Source of the DNA: Thiohalomonas sp041685045
GTDB lineage: Bacteria; Pseudomonadota; Gammaproteobacteria; Thiohalomonadales; Thiohalomonadaceae
Assembly (NCBI GenBank): GCA_041685045.1
Contig: JAWLGP010000003.1
Location: 150,557 to 214,556, forward strand
Reading direction: 5' to 3'
Length of the DNA: 64,000 nt
Shown one piece after another: positions 1 through 8,081 of the stretch. Under the pieces are notes generated by a model, which saw only the letters and a program-made list of their open reading frames with translations, was not told the DNA's origin and ran no database searches. Position 1 is the first letter of the stretch. Every line of letters starts with the position of its first letter. The translations under genes and the position numbers were made by a program.

Positions 1-554
1 TCCTGCCGGAAGTCCAGTTCACGGAGAAGATTTCGCTCCAGTTCGGCAACCAGTTCGCGGGGGCGATACCGGCGCAGCCCGGGTGCAAGCCACGTGGCCA
101 GCCGCACGAGCCTGCGCAGGAGGCGTAGGTCGCCCGCCATCCGCCCCCGAATTCCCGGACGGCGCACCTTCACGATCACCTCGGCACCGTCGCGGGTCCG
201 GGCGCGGTGGACCTGCGCAATGGATGCCGCAGCAAAGGGCTCGGGCTCGAAGTGCTCGAAGCGGGACTCCAACGACCCAAACGCCTCGCGGACACTTCGC
301 TCGGCCTCGGCAGCGGGAAAAGGCGGCACCCGATCCTGAAGCTGTCGCAACCGCTCCAGGTATGGTTCCGGCAGCAGATCGGCGCGGATACCGAGCATCT
401 GGCCCAGTTTGATAAAACTGCCGCCCAGGCGCTCCAGTGTGGCGACCACCCACTCTGCCTCTCTATCGAGCGAGCGCCGGCCCAAGAGGCATCCCGTCCC
501 GAACCGGAGAGCGAGAAGCGTCACGGCGACGAGGATTTGGATGGAGCGCCACAT
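1..554 (-). CDS. ABC1/UbiB-family atypical kinase, N-terminal part, cut by window edge
   Basis: The reading frame runs off the left edge, so 184 residues are visible. It opens with a hydrophobic N-terminus (about residues 5-24), then carries ABC1/ADCK/UbiB hallmarks: the KxGQ motif (FIKLGQMLGIRADLLP), an alanine-rich loop (AAASIAQVHRA) and a VIVKVRRPGI strand with the nucleotide-binding lysine. UbiB-family proteins are atypical kinases/ATPases that support ubiquinone synthesis or lipid homeostasis. An in-frame stop lies 9 nt upstream of this ATG, so the start is well bounded, although no clear Shine-Dalgarno is seen. The catalytic C-terminal half is outside the window. Family call is firm; ubiB versus a paralogue cannot be decided. 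Confidence 0.85.
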   Translation of the reverse strand, partial: MWRSIQILVAVTLLALRFGTGCLLGRRSLDREAEWVVATLERLGGSFIKLGQMLGIRADLLPEPYLERLRQLQDRVPPFPAAEAERSVREAFGSLESRFEHFEPEPFAAASIAQVHRARTRDGAEVIVKVRRPGIRGRMAGDLRLLRRLVRLATWLAPGLRRYRPRELVAELERNLLRELDFRQ

Positions 555-1535
555 CGCCGCACCCTATCCAGGAGAATGGTGGCGGACCGCTATCGCGCTA
601 CCTGAACGAGCCTGCATCATGTCGAGACAGATCGCTGAAGTGAGAGGCATCCTGGTCGGCCCGCTTTGCAAGCGCAGCCATTCCGGGACAGCCTGGAGCG
701 AGCAGCGGCAAGACAGCCGTTCCCAATTCATCGCCAGTTCGGGACTTATCACCAGAATCCATTCCTTTCTTGGCCTGCTTTAACGATTAGTACCCACTTG
801 CGCTGGACGACAGCACCGCGCAGCGATTGCACAGTTGGAGGAACAACCGGCTTCTTCTTCCGACCTGAGCGTCACTTCCCAGCACGGGTCGATGGACTGA
901 AGATTGCAGCCAACTGATTCACCCGCGTTCTTTTCTTCTTATCGAACGGCGGCTCAATGAACGTAATCTGGTCGTGGAATTGTTGCCCTTAGTGGCGGCT
1001 CCTGGCCGGGTTCAGCCCAATGTGCCAGGAGAATCGGCAGAAACCGACCCGCACCCGTCATTCCCGCGAAGGCGGGAATCCAGGCGGCAACCGGCAGCTT
1101 GCGACCCTGAGCAGCCGTTCGCCGCTCCTCCCTTTAATGACCGATTTGAGACTCAAAGCGGCCATGGGCTCCAACTGCGAACTGAGGTTTGCGTCGGCGC
1201 GTGCTAGGTGCCGTCCGATTTTGCTCCGCCCACCGGGAGCGGCTAAGCTTCCTTGAAGCTTGCCCGATCGCGAGAAGATTGATCAGATGGCCACACGCGA
1301 GCGAAGGAGACCAACACGCGTATTCCGAAACAGCGAAATAGCACCGAGATCGAACTCTGCAGCCCGTTCCATGCAAACAGAGCGATACCTATTCGGTACT
1401 CATCACGCGCCCGCCTCAGTGTGGTTTTGGCGACGTGATTCAGTTCATTCATTAGGCGATTAGGGATAGACGTCGCTGATGTGTTCTCGTCGCCGCCGTC
1501 GCATGGGCGGCGTTCAAGGGATTTGGAGCGTGGAT
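555..1535. other. Gene-free stretch, about 1 kb
   Basis: No reading frame here has both a convincing start and recognisable protein sequence. It contains a CGTCATTCCCGCG-type palindromic repeat (listed separately). Base composition drifts lower than in the flanking core genes, as in a decayed or accessory region. I see no tRNA, terminator or clear promoter. Confidence 0.5.
1056..1083 (+). repeat. Palindromic dispersed repeat, CGTCATTCCCGCG type, copy 1
   Basis: TTCCCGC-gaag-GCGGGAA is a 7-bp stem with a 4-nt loop, preceded by CGTCA and followed by TCCAG. An inverted copy of the same core lies at 2620-2646. This unit is a common intergenic repeat in proteobacterial genomes. It carries no T-run, so it is not called a terminator. 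Confidence 0.75.
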
Positions 1536-2141
1536 ATGCCAACCAACTACATCTACGACTATCAGGCGCTTATTGCCGGCATAATGGCGTTAGTGGCGGG
1601 AGCCTTGGGTTTTGTGGCTGCTGTTTGGGCGATAGGGCAGCAGCGCAAGGCAAACTCCGCACGCCAGACGAACTTCAATGTGTCGATCGTCGCTAAACTG
1701 AGGATGTTTGAGTTCGACGTCAGCGACCTATACGACGCGTTTTCTTATCATGAAAAACAAATGATGAGCGATCCATCTTATTACCCCGACCCTGACAGCT
1801 TCGACACGATTCGGCTGCCCGTAGTGTTTGAAGAAATCTGGAAAGTGGATGTTGGATTGCCTGAACCCGTTATTGTTGATATTGAGAAGCTTACGGATCT
1901 AGTGTCTAGTGCGCGCGACTCCATTGCGAGGTTCGAAAGCGCGCTCAAAGAGGTTCAGACGCCTACGGGGACTCCACAGCAGAATGAGCAACATAAGCTA
2001 GTTCAATTAGTGCACGCGGCCCGCAACTTTGTTTGCGATGTTCAGAAATACGCCGCTGCGTCAGCCGATCGCATGATCAATCATTTTGGAATAGACAAAG
2101 GGAGCATAGACGCACTATGGCGAAAGCAAGAAGACGAGTGA
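1536..2141 (+). CDS. Hypothetical membrane-anchored protein, 201 aa
   Basis: I do not recognise this family. The ATG at 1536 is chosen because a GGAG lies 7 nt upstream; an upstream in-frame start at 1479 would add an arginine-rich stretch with no better ribosome site. A single transmembrane segment (about residues 10-33, ALIAGIMALVAGALGFVAAV) is followed by a mostly helical cytoplasmic part. The gene is less GC-rich than the flanking core genes, which suggests acquisition. Its 3' end overlaps the next gene by 25 nt in another frame, so the two are probably cotranscribed. Confidence 0.65.
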   Translation: MPTNYIYDYQALIAGIMALVAGALGFVAAVWAIGQQRKANSARQTNFNVSIVAKLRMFEFDVSDLYDAFSYHEKQMMSDPSYYPDPDSFDTIRLPVVFEEIWKVDVGLPEPVIVDIEKLTDLVSSARDSIARFESALKEVQTPTGTPQQNEQHKLVQLVHAARNFVCDVQKYAAASADRMINHFGIDKGSIDALWRKQEDE

Positions 2142-2395
2142 GCATCGGAGGCTGCTACAGGGCTTGGAAGAACATCAAGAAGTGGCAGAGAAATGAGTTA
2201 AAAAGCATCTTGACGAGGATCCACGAAAATGAGTGCGAACACGAAACTGAACTTTCGCTTATTGAAGTCCTGGGTAACGAGGTGCGTTGCCTATACAAGG
2301 AATATGAACTCAAATACGTCTGTGATGCGAATGGCCGACTTGAGGTTCTCAGCATTCGATATTGCGTAAACGCTGAGCGCGCTGCTTATGCGTGA
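2117..2395 (+). CDS. Hypothetical small basic protein, 92 aa
   Basis: Begins inside the end of the preceding gene, with a GGAG about 12 nt upstream of the ATG. The N-terminus is basic (MAKARRRVSIGG) and the middle is charged and probably helical, rich in Glu and Lys with two Cys. Codon use and lower GC match the preceding gene, not the core genome. No family recognised; the overlap suggests a two-gene accessory unit. Confidence 0.5.
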   Translation: MAKARRRVSIGGCYRAWKNIKKWQRNELKSILTRIHENECEHETELSLIEVLGNEVRCLYKEYELKYVCDANGRLEVLSIRYCVNAERAAYA

Positions 2396-2738
2396 CGAAG
2401 GCGTTTGCCGATGCAAACGAGGATGGGCGCGGCTCTTTTAGAAAGAGCACAACTGTTCGCTTTCTGTTCGCTTATATGCACGTCGGAGTGCGAGTAGCCC
2501 CCATATTGCGGCAATCACCGTCTCCGGTTGCCTCAACGGCCGGTTTCCAACGGTACAACAGCCATTCACCCAAGTTCCACTGATCGGCGGCTAATGGCCG
2601 GTTGCTGCCGCTGCAACTTGGATTCCCGCCTTCGCGGGAAGACGGGTATCGGCCGATAGCTGCTGTAACGTTTCTTTACCCACCTATCTCGCCCTCCTTC
2701 CCGAATCGGTAAGCCTGTAAACCACAATCGTCAGCGGG
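2396..2738. other. Gene-free stretch between orphan pair and MNT-HEPN gene
   Basis: About 340 nt without a supported gene. It holds an inverted copy of the 1056-1083 repeat. A 63-codon frame near 2392-2583 has no recognisable content. Confidence 0.5.
2620..2646 (-). repeat. Palindromic dispersed repeat, copy 2, inverted
   Basis: GGATTCCCGCC-TTCGCGGGAA core followed by GACGGG, the reverse of the repeat at 1056-1083. The two copies face each other across the low-GC gene pair at 1536-2395. Confidence 0.7.
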
Positions 2739-3635
2739 TCAGCCTGCTGCAATCCGTTCCCGGCACAGCGGCTCCGTCGTTTCCAGTAGCTGTTTTACGC
2801 GTGGGGCGAGGTATTCCACTTCCTGCCAGAACACCTGGAAGTCCTTGTGGTAGCGGGCGCCGATGTAGGCTTTGTCCAGCAGCGTGAAGCGTTCGCTCTC
2901 TTCGCGGGTGCGCTGGGGGAAGATCGCCTCGAACACCGGGCCGAAGCGTTCGGCGGAGAGTCCCAGGTGTTTTAAGAAGTGTTCGTGGGGGCAGTAGCCG
3001 GTGAAGACGAGGAGGGTCGCCTTGTAGGCGGATTCGGCGGCCTGGTTCAGGTTGAACATCGCGCCGCGGAGGTCGCCTTCTTCATAGCCGACTTCGAAAT
3101 AGCGGTAAAAGCGCGTGGCGCGTTCGAACCAGGATTCAAAGTCGCTCTGGGCGATACGCCGTTTCTCTTCCGGTGAAAGCTGCCGCGGTTCGGCGAGTTC
3201 GTGCCGCTCGGAGTCGTACAGCAGGCGGCCTTCCCGCTTGATGTCGAGGAAGAAGTAGCGGCTCTCCTCCAGGGCTTTGTCCACCTCGTCGATGGAGTGG
3301 CAGATGAGCCGCACCAGTGCCGAGAGGCCGGCCCGGTTGCAGGCGTCTTCCACCTTGGACCAGCGTGCCGTGTCGACGGCGCGTGCTTCGTCTTCGACGA
3401 GGACCAGGATGTCGTAATCGGAGGCGTGGCCGGACCAGCGCTTCGGCGCGAGATCCCTCTCCTCCTTGAAGTCGCCCCGGGCATAGGAGCCGAAGAGGAT
3501 GATCATCTCGACTTCTTCGTGCGCCCGGATGATGCGCACGATTTCGCCAAGCTCGCGCTGCTTGGCTTCGGGCAGGTGGGAAAGGTCGGTCTGCATTTTT
3601 CCGCGGTCGTTGAGGCTCTCTTCCTTTCGGTACAT
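2739..3635 (-). CDS. MNT nucleotidyltransferase fused to HEPN domain, 298 aa
   Basis: The N-terminal half is a minimal nucleotidyltransferase of the pol-beta fold: GSYARGD (about residues 49-55) and DYDILVLV (about 73-80) supply the GS and paired-Asp motifs. The second half (about 150-290) is helical with a HEPN-like pattern including a GARYHKDF segment. MNT and HEPN are usually separate antitoxin and toxin genes, where the MNT can AMPylate the HEPN RNase; here they sit in one chain. An AGGGAAGGG ribosome site precedes the ATG at 3635. A start at Met14 (3596) is possible but has a weaker site. Role in defence or as a toxin-antitoxin is inferred from the family. Confidence 0.8.
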   Translation of the reverse strand: MYRKEESLNDRGKMQTDLSHLPEAKQRELGEIVRIIRAHEEVEMIILFGSYARGDFKEERDLAPKRWSGHASDYDILVLVEDEARAVDTARWSKVEDACNRAGLSALVRLICHSIDEVDKALEESRYFFLDIKREGRLLYDSERHELAEPRQLSPEEKRRIAQSDFESWFERATRFYRYFEVGYEEGDLRGAMFNLNQAAESAYKATLLVFTGYCPHEHFLKHLGLSAERFGPVFEAIFPQRTREESERFTLLDKAYIGARYHKDFQVFWQEVEYLAPRVKQLLETTEPLCRERIAAG

Positions 3636-3891
3636 CGGTGCCCTTCCCTAATGCCTGTCGCCTGTTCCTCGGCCTGTCGATTGTCCCGCGGCGCTTTGCT
3701 GCACGGAAACGTAGTGGGTATCGGGCTCGATGGTAAAGGGGCGCACAGACAACGGCAAGTCAGGACAGCGGTGAATGGCTTGGCGTATCGACAGCGAGTC
3801 CCCGCGCGACGGACACCACCTGCCGCGAGGTGCGGAGTGCTCCGCCTGCGCCCGCCGGAAAAATGCCGGCGGCACGTGCTATGAAGAGTGC

Positions 3892-6660
3892 ATGGAAAGA
3901 ACGGACACCGCACGCGACCCGGATGCCGAGAAGCGCCGCCTTAAGGCGCAGGCCGAGGGCAAGGCGCCGTGGCACCGCTGGGGGCCTTATCTGGGCGAAC
4001 GGCAGTGGGGCACGGTGCGCGAGGATTACAGCGCCAATGGCGATGCGTGGGGGTACTTCCCCCACGACCACGCCCGCAGCCGGGCCTACCGCTGGGGCGA
4101 GGACGGCATTGCCGGCTTCAGCGACGACCAGCAGCGGCTCTGCCTCGCGCTTGCGCTGTGGAACGGCCGCGATCCGATCCTCAAGGAGCGATTGTTCGGC
4201 GTGAGCAACAGCGAGGGCAACCACGGGGAGGACGTCAAGGAACTCTACTACTACCTGGACGCCACACCGAGCCACGCTTACCTCAAGATGCTCTACAAGT
4301 ATCCGCAGCGCACCTTTCCCTACGAGCAACTGCTGGCCGAGAACCGGCGCCGCGGCAAAGCGCAGCCGGAATACGATCTGCTCGATACCGGCGTGTTCGA
4401 CGACGACCGCTACTTCGACGTGTTTGTCGAATACGCGAAGGCCGATGTAAACGACATCCTGATGCGGATCAGCGTCCATAACCGCGGCAGCGAGGCGGCG
4501 CCCCTGCACCTCTTGCCGCAGCTGTGGTTTCGCAATACCTGGTCGTGGGGCTATGACCCGACACGGCCGCGACTCTCAGCCACTGAAATCGGCTGCGTAG
4601 TGGTGGAGCACCGGAAGTTGGGCCGCTATTACTGCCACTTCGATGGCGAGCCCGATCTGCTGTTTTGCGACAACGACACCAACCTGCGCCGCCTTTACGG
4701 CCTGGGCGCCGACGGCCACTTCAAGGACGCCTTCCACGACTACCTCATCCAGGGCGATCACCACGCGATCAATCCGCAGCAAAACGGCACCAAGGCGGCG
4801 GCCCACTATGATTTCATGGTTCCGGCCCAGGGCAGCGTCGAGGTGCGCGTGCGCCTGACGTACAAGGATGTACTAATCCCGCGGGCGCAGGATGCGCAGG
4901 AGCGGGGGACGTACAGGGGAGAACAAACTCCGCGGGCGCAGGCGGCGGACCCTTCGGTACGCGCAAGTCATGAGGCGCCGCCCTTTGCGGACTTCGACCG
5001 GGTAATGCAGCAACGGATTGAGGAGGCCGACGCCTATTACGCGGTGACGCAGCAAGGGCTGCCCGATGCCGAGGCCGCAGCGATCCAGCGCCAGGCGCTG
5101 TCCGGCATGGTCTGGAGCAAGCAGTTCTATTACTTCGACATACCCCAGTGGCTGGAGGGCGATCCGGGGCTTCCTGCGCCGCCCCCCGAGCGTCGGCACG
5201 GCCGCAACCGCGAGTGGCGCCACCTCAACAATGCCGACGTGATCTCGATGCCGGACAAATGGGAGTATCCCTGGTACGCGGCCTGGGACCTTGCCTTCCA
5301 CTGCATCGCGCTGGCGCAGGTGGATCCGCGGTTTGCCAAGCAGCAGCTGCTGCTGATGACCCGTGAGTGGTACCAGCATCCCAACGGCCAGATGCCGGCC
5401 TACGAGTGGGACTTCGGCAACGTCAATCCGCCGGTCCACGCCTGGGCGGCGTGGGAGGTCTACAAGGCTGAGCGGGATGCCGCCGGGGGCGTCGGCGACA
5501 CCGACTTCCTGGAGCGTACCCTGCACAAGTTGCTGCTGAACTTCACCTGGTGGGTAAACCGGAAGGACGCCGAGGGCCATAACGTGTTCCAGGGTGGTTT
5601 TCTGGGACTGGACAACATCGGGGTCATCGATCGCAGCGCACCGCTGGGCGGTGGCTACATCAACCAGGCCGACGGCACCAGCTGGATGGCGATGTACACA
5701 CTGAACCTGATGCGCATCGCGCTGGAGCTGGCCCAGTACAATCCCGTCTACGACGATCTTGCCACCAAGTTCTTCGAGCACTTCCTCTATATCGCCGAGG
5801 CGATGAACAATATCGGCGATCAGGGGATCGGCCTGTGGGATGAGGAAGACCAGTTTTTCTATGACGTGCTGCGCCTGCCCGATGGCACGATGCGGCCGCT
5901 GAAGCTGCGATCCATCGTGGGCCTGATCCCGCTGTTCGCGGTCGAGATCCTGGAACCGGAACTGCTCGATCGCCTGCCGGACTTCAAGCGGCGGCTAAAC
6001 TGGTTTCTCAGATACCGGCCCGACCTGGCATCACTGGTCTCCCGCTGGAACGAACCCGGCCGCGGCGACGTCCGGCTACTGTCGCTGTTGCGCGAGCACC
6101 GGATGAAGCACCTGCTCCGGCGAATGCTGGACGAGCGGGAGTTCCTGTCCGACGGCGGAATTCGCTCCCTCTCCCGCGCCCATGCCGACGCTCCCTACGT
6201 GTTCGGCTGTATGGGAACGCAGATGAAGGTGCAGTACGAGCCCGGCGAATCGCTCTCGACAATATTCGGCGGCAACTCCAACTGGCGCGGCCCCGTCTGG
6301 TTTCCCCTCAACTATCTATTAATCGTCGCCCTGCGCCGCTTCGCCGAGTTCTACGGTCCGGAGTTTCGGATCGAGTGCCCGACCGGCTCGGGCAACCGGC
6401 TTTCCATCGACGCCATCGCGGACCAGTTGGCTGAACGGCTGGTCGGACTGTTCCGCCGCGGTCCCGACGGTCGCAGGCCGATATACGGTGACCACGAAAA
6501 GCTGCAGACCGATCCCCATTTCCGCGACTATCTGCTGTTCTACGAATACTTTCATGGCGATACCGGCCGCGGCCTCGGCGCATCCCATCAAACCGGCTGG
6601 ACCGGGCTGGTGGCCAGCCTCATCCGCCCACTCCACGCCACCCGGAAAAACAGGGCGTAA
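3892..6660 (+). CDS. Glycoside hydrolase, GH63/MGH1-like glucosidase, 922 aa
   Basis: A large (alpha/alpha)6-barrel type glucosidase related to GH63 and mannosylglycerate-hydrolase-like enzymes. Visible landmarks are WHRWGPYLGERQWGTVREDY near the N-terminus, AAWDLAFH near residue 462 (a region carrying a catalytic Asp in the family) and GGNSNWRGPVWFPLNYLL near residue 793. No signal peptide, so probably cytoplasmic and active on storage or osmolyte glucosides. The ATG at 3892 is preceded by GAAGAG 4 nt away; an upstream in-frame start at 3775 would add low-complexity residues. A broken glucose-1-dehydrogenase-like fragment follows directly, which suggests a former sugar-metabolism operon. Exact substrate is unknown. 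Confidence 0.85.
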   Translation: MERTDTARDPDAEKRRLKAQAEGKAPWHRWGPYLGERQWGTVREDYSANGDAWGYFPHDHARSRAYRWGEDGIAGFSDDQQRLCLALALWNGRDPILKERLFGVSNSEGNHGEDVKELYYYLDATPSHAYLKMLYKYPQRTFPYEQLLAENRRRGKAQPEYDLLDTGVFDDDRYFDVFVEYAKADVNDILMRISVHNRGSEAAPLHLLPQLWFRNTWSWGYDPTRPRLSATEIGCVVVEHRKLGRYYCHFDGEPDLLFCDNDTNLRRLYGLGADGHFKDAFHDYLIQGDHHAINPQQNGTKAAAHYDFMVPAQGSVEVRVRLTYKDVLIPRAQDAQERGTYRGEQTPRAQAADPSVRASHEAPPFADFDRVMQQRIEEADAYYAVTQQGLPDAEAAAIQRQALSGMVWSKQFYYFDIPQWLEGDPGLPAPPPERRHGRNREWRHLNNADVISMPDKWEYPWYAAWDLAFHCIALAQVDPRFAKQQLLLMTREWYQHPNGQMPAYEWDFGNVNPPVHAWAAWEVYKAERDAAGGVGDTDFLERTLHKLLLNFTWWVNRKDAEGHNVFQGGFLGLDNIGVIDRSAPLGGGYINQADGTSWMAMYTLNLMRIALELAQYNPVYDDLATKFFEHFLYIAEAMNNIGDQGIGLWDEEDQFFYDVLRLPDGTMRPLKLRSIVGLIPLFAVEILEPELLDRLPDFKRRLNWFLRYRPDLASLVSRWNEPGRGDVRLLSLLREHRMKHLLRRMLDEREFLSDGGIRSLSRAHADAPYVFGCMGTQMKVQYEPGESLSTIFGGNSNWRGPVWFPLNYLLIVALRRFAEFYGPEFRIECPTGSGNRLSIDAIADQLAERLVGLFRRGPDGRRPIYGDHEKLQTDPHFRDYLLFYEYFHGDTGRGLGASHQTGWTGLVASLIRPLHATRKNRA

Positions 6661-6720
6661 ACCATGCGCGAACGCGAGCGGACTCCCCCCTCGAGATGCC
6701 CCATCCGCCGCACCGCAACC

Positions 6721-6954
6721 TCCTGCGCCCCCTTCGACGAGATGACACTGGCCCTAGTGGCAGCGGGTCATCGACGTCAATCTTACCGGCCAGTTCCTCT
6801 GCGCCCGCGAGGCGACCCGAGAATTCAAACGCCGCGGCATGTTATCGGCGATCTCCTGCGCCGCCGGCGAGATCATCAGCATGAGTTCAGTGCACGAGGT
6901 CATCCCGTGGGCGGGGCACGTCAACTACGCTGCTTCAAAGGGCGGCATGGGTAC
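6721..6954 (+). pseudogene. Remnant of SDR glucose 1-dehydrogenase-like gene
   Basis: Translating across one +1 frameshift near 6756 gives PFDEMTLAL then WQRVIDVNLTGQFLCAREA and, further on, ISMSSVHEVIPWAGHVNYAA followed by SKGG. These are the classic central segments of short-chain glucose 1-dehydrogenases, including the catalytic Tyr-x3-Lys. Both the Rossmann N-terminus (GxxxGxG) and the C-terminal third are missing, so only about 75 residues of a 260-residue protein survive. It lies between the GH63-like gene and tRNA-Leu. Clearly degenerate; strand and family are firm. Confidence 0.8.
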
Positions 6955-6998
6955 AGAGCTGCGCCCACAAAAAACAGACAACCCGCTTGGCTTTTAAA

Positions 6999-7085
6999 TG
7001 GTGCCCGGGGCGGGAATCGAACCCGCACGGCCTTGCGGCCGAGGGATTTTAAGTCCCTTGCGTCTACCAGTTTCGCCACCCGGGC
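6999..7085 (-). tRNA. tRNA-Leu (UAA)
   Basis: An 87-nt cloverleaf including encoded CCA. The acceptor arm GCCCGGG pairs with CCCGGGC, the anticodon loop reads CTTAAAA (anticodon UAA), and a long variable arm and GGTTCGATTCC T-arm are present. It is the last gene of the pgsA-tRNA cluster, matching leuZ in E. coli. Confidence 0.95.
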
Positions 7086-7130
7086 GGGCGAGAGAATTGT
7101 AACCAAGTACGGCGGCAAAAGGGAAAAACG

Positions 7131-7160
7131 AAAAAGCCCCGGCAGGCCGGGGCTTTTTTT
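7131..7160 (-). terminator. Intrinsic terminator after tRNA-Gly copy
   Basis: Perfect 8-bp stem GCCCCGGC/GCCGGGGC with a 2-nt loop, flanked by A5 and T7, so it can act in both directions. On the minus strand it follows tRNA-Gly and precedes tRNA-Leu. Confidence 0.8.
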
Positions 7161-7163
7161 ATT

Positions 7164-7239
<76 letters not shown>

Positions 7240-7256
7240 GTCTGTCTTCTACTAAT

Positions 7257-7330
7257 TGGAGGCTGGGCCCGGAATCGAACCGAGGTACACGGCTTTGCAG
7301 GCCGCTGCATAACCACTCTGCCACCCAGCC
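7257..7330 (-). tRNA. tRNA-Cys (GCA)
   Basis: A 74-nt cloverleaf with CCA, acceptor GGCTGGG, anticodon GCA within CCTGCAAAG and T-arm GGTTCGATTCC. It lies between two tRNA-Gly copies. Confidence 0.96.
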
Positions 7331-7332
7331 TT

Positions 7333-7365
7333 AAAACAAAAAACCCCGGCTTTCGAGCCGAGGTT
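7333..7365 (-). terminator. Intrinsic terminator between tRNA-Gly copy B and tRNA-Cys
   Basis: AACCcCGGCT-ttcg-AGCCGaGGTT hairpin; on the minus strand it is followed by TTTTTTGTTTT. Being inside a tRNA cluster, it may attenuate transcription into tRNA-Cys. Confidence 0.65.
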
Positions 7366-7373
7366 TCGGCATT

Positions 7374-7449
<76 letters not shown>

Positions 7450-7499
7450 GTAACAGCGACCGACATTGTAGCGATGAGAGCTTTCGTGTCAAGCGCGTT

Positions 7500-8078
7500 T
7501 CAGCCGGACTCTCGCATCGCCAAAACGGGCCACGCCGCTTTGAGGTACCTGAACATCGACCAGAGCGTCAGAGCGGCGGCGATGTAAAGGAGCGCGAATC
7601 CTACCAAAGCCGTCGGCAGGCCCGCAAGGGGTTCCTGGTACAACAACAAAAGAAGGGCGGCCATCTGGGAGGTGGTCTTGATCTTGCCCAGCATGCTGAC
7701 CGCCACAGTGCTGGTCGCCCCCACTTCCGCCATCCACTCGCGCAGGGCCGAAATGGTGATCTCCCGCCCGACGATGACCGCGGCAGGAAGTGCCAGCCAG
7801 ACGCCGCTCAAGGGGGTCGGGTTGTTGTCGACGATGAGCACCAGCGCCGTGGCCACCATCAGCTTGTCGGCAACCGGATCGAGGAAAGCACCAAAGCGCG
7901 AGGTTGCCTTCAGACGGCGCGCCAGGTAGCCGTCCAGCCAGTCGGTGACCGCCGCCAGCAGGAAGATGCCCGTGGTGGCCAGGTGGGCCCACTCCACCGG
8001 CATGTAGAAGGCGACGACAAAGACCGGGATCAAGCCGATGCGCAAAAGGGTTAGCAGCGTGGGGATGGTAAACTTCAT
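7500..8078 (-). CDS. pgsA: CDP-diacylglycerol--glycerol-3-phosphate 3-phosphatidyltransferase
   Basis: Makes phosphatidylglycerol phosphate from CDP-diacylglycerol and glycerol-3-phosphate in the inner membrane, the committed step to acidic phospholipids. At 192 aa it is of normal length and mostly hydrophobic. The CDP-alcohol phosphotransferase signature DG-x2-AR-x8-G-x3-D-x3-D is intact (D49 G50, A53 R54, G63, D67, D71). It lies 3 nt downstream of uvrC, so it is cotranscribed and probably translationally coupled, as in E. coli. The tRNA cluster follows. Confidence 0.95.
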   Translation of the reverse strand: MKFTIPTLLTLLRIGLIPVFVVAFYMPVEWAHLATTGIFLLAAVTDWLDGYLARRLKATSRFGAFLDPVADKLMVATALVLIVDNNPTPLSGVWLALPAAVIVGREITISALREWMAEVGATSTVAVSMLGKIKTTSQMAALLLLLYQEPLAGLPTALVGFALLYIAAALTLWSMFRYLKAAWPVLAMRESG

Positions 8079-8081
8079 CGG

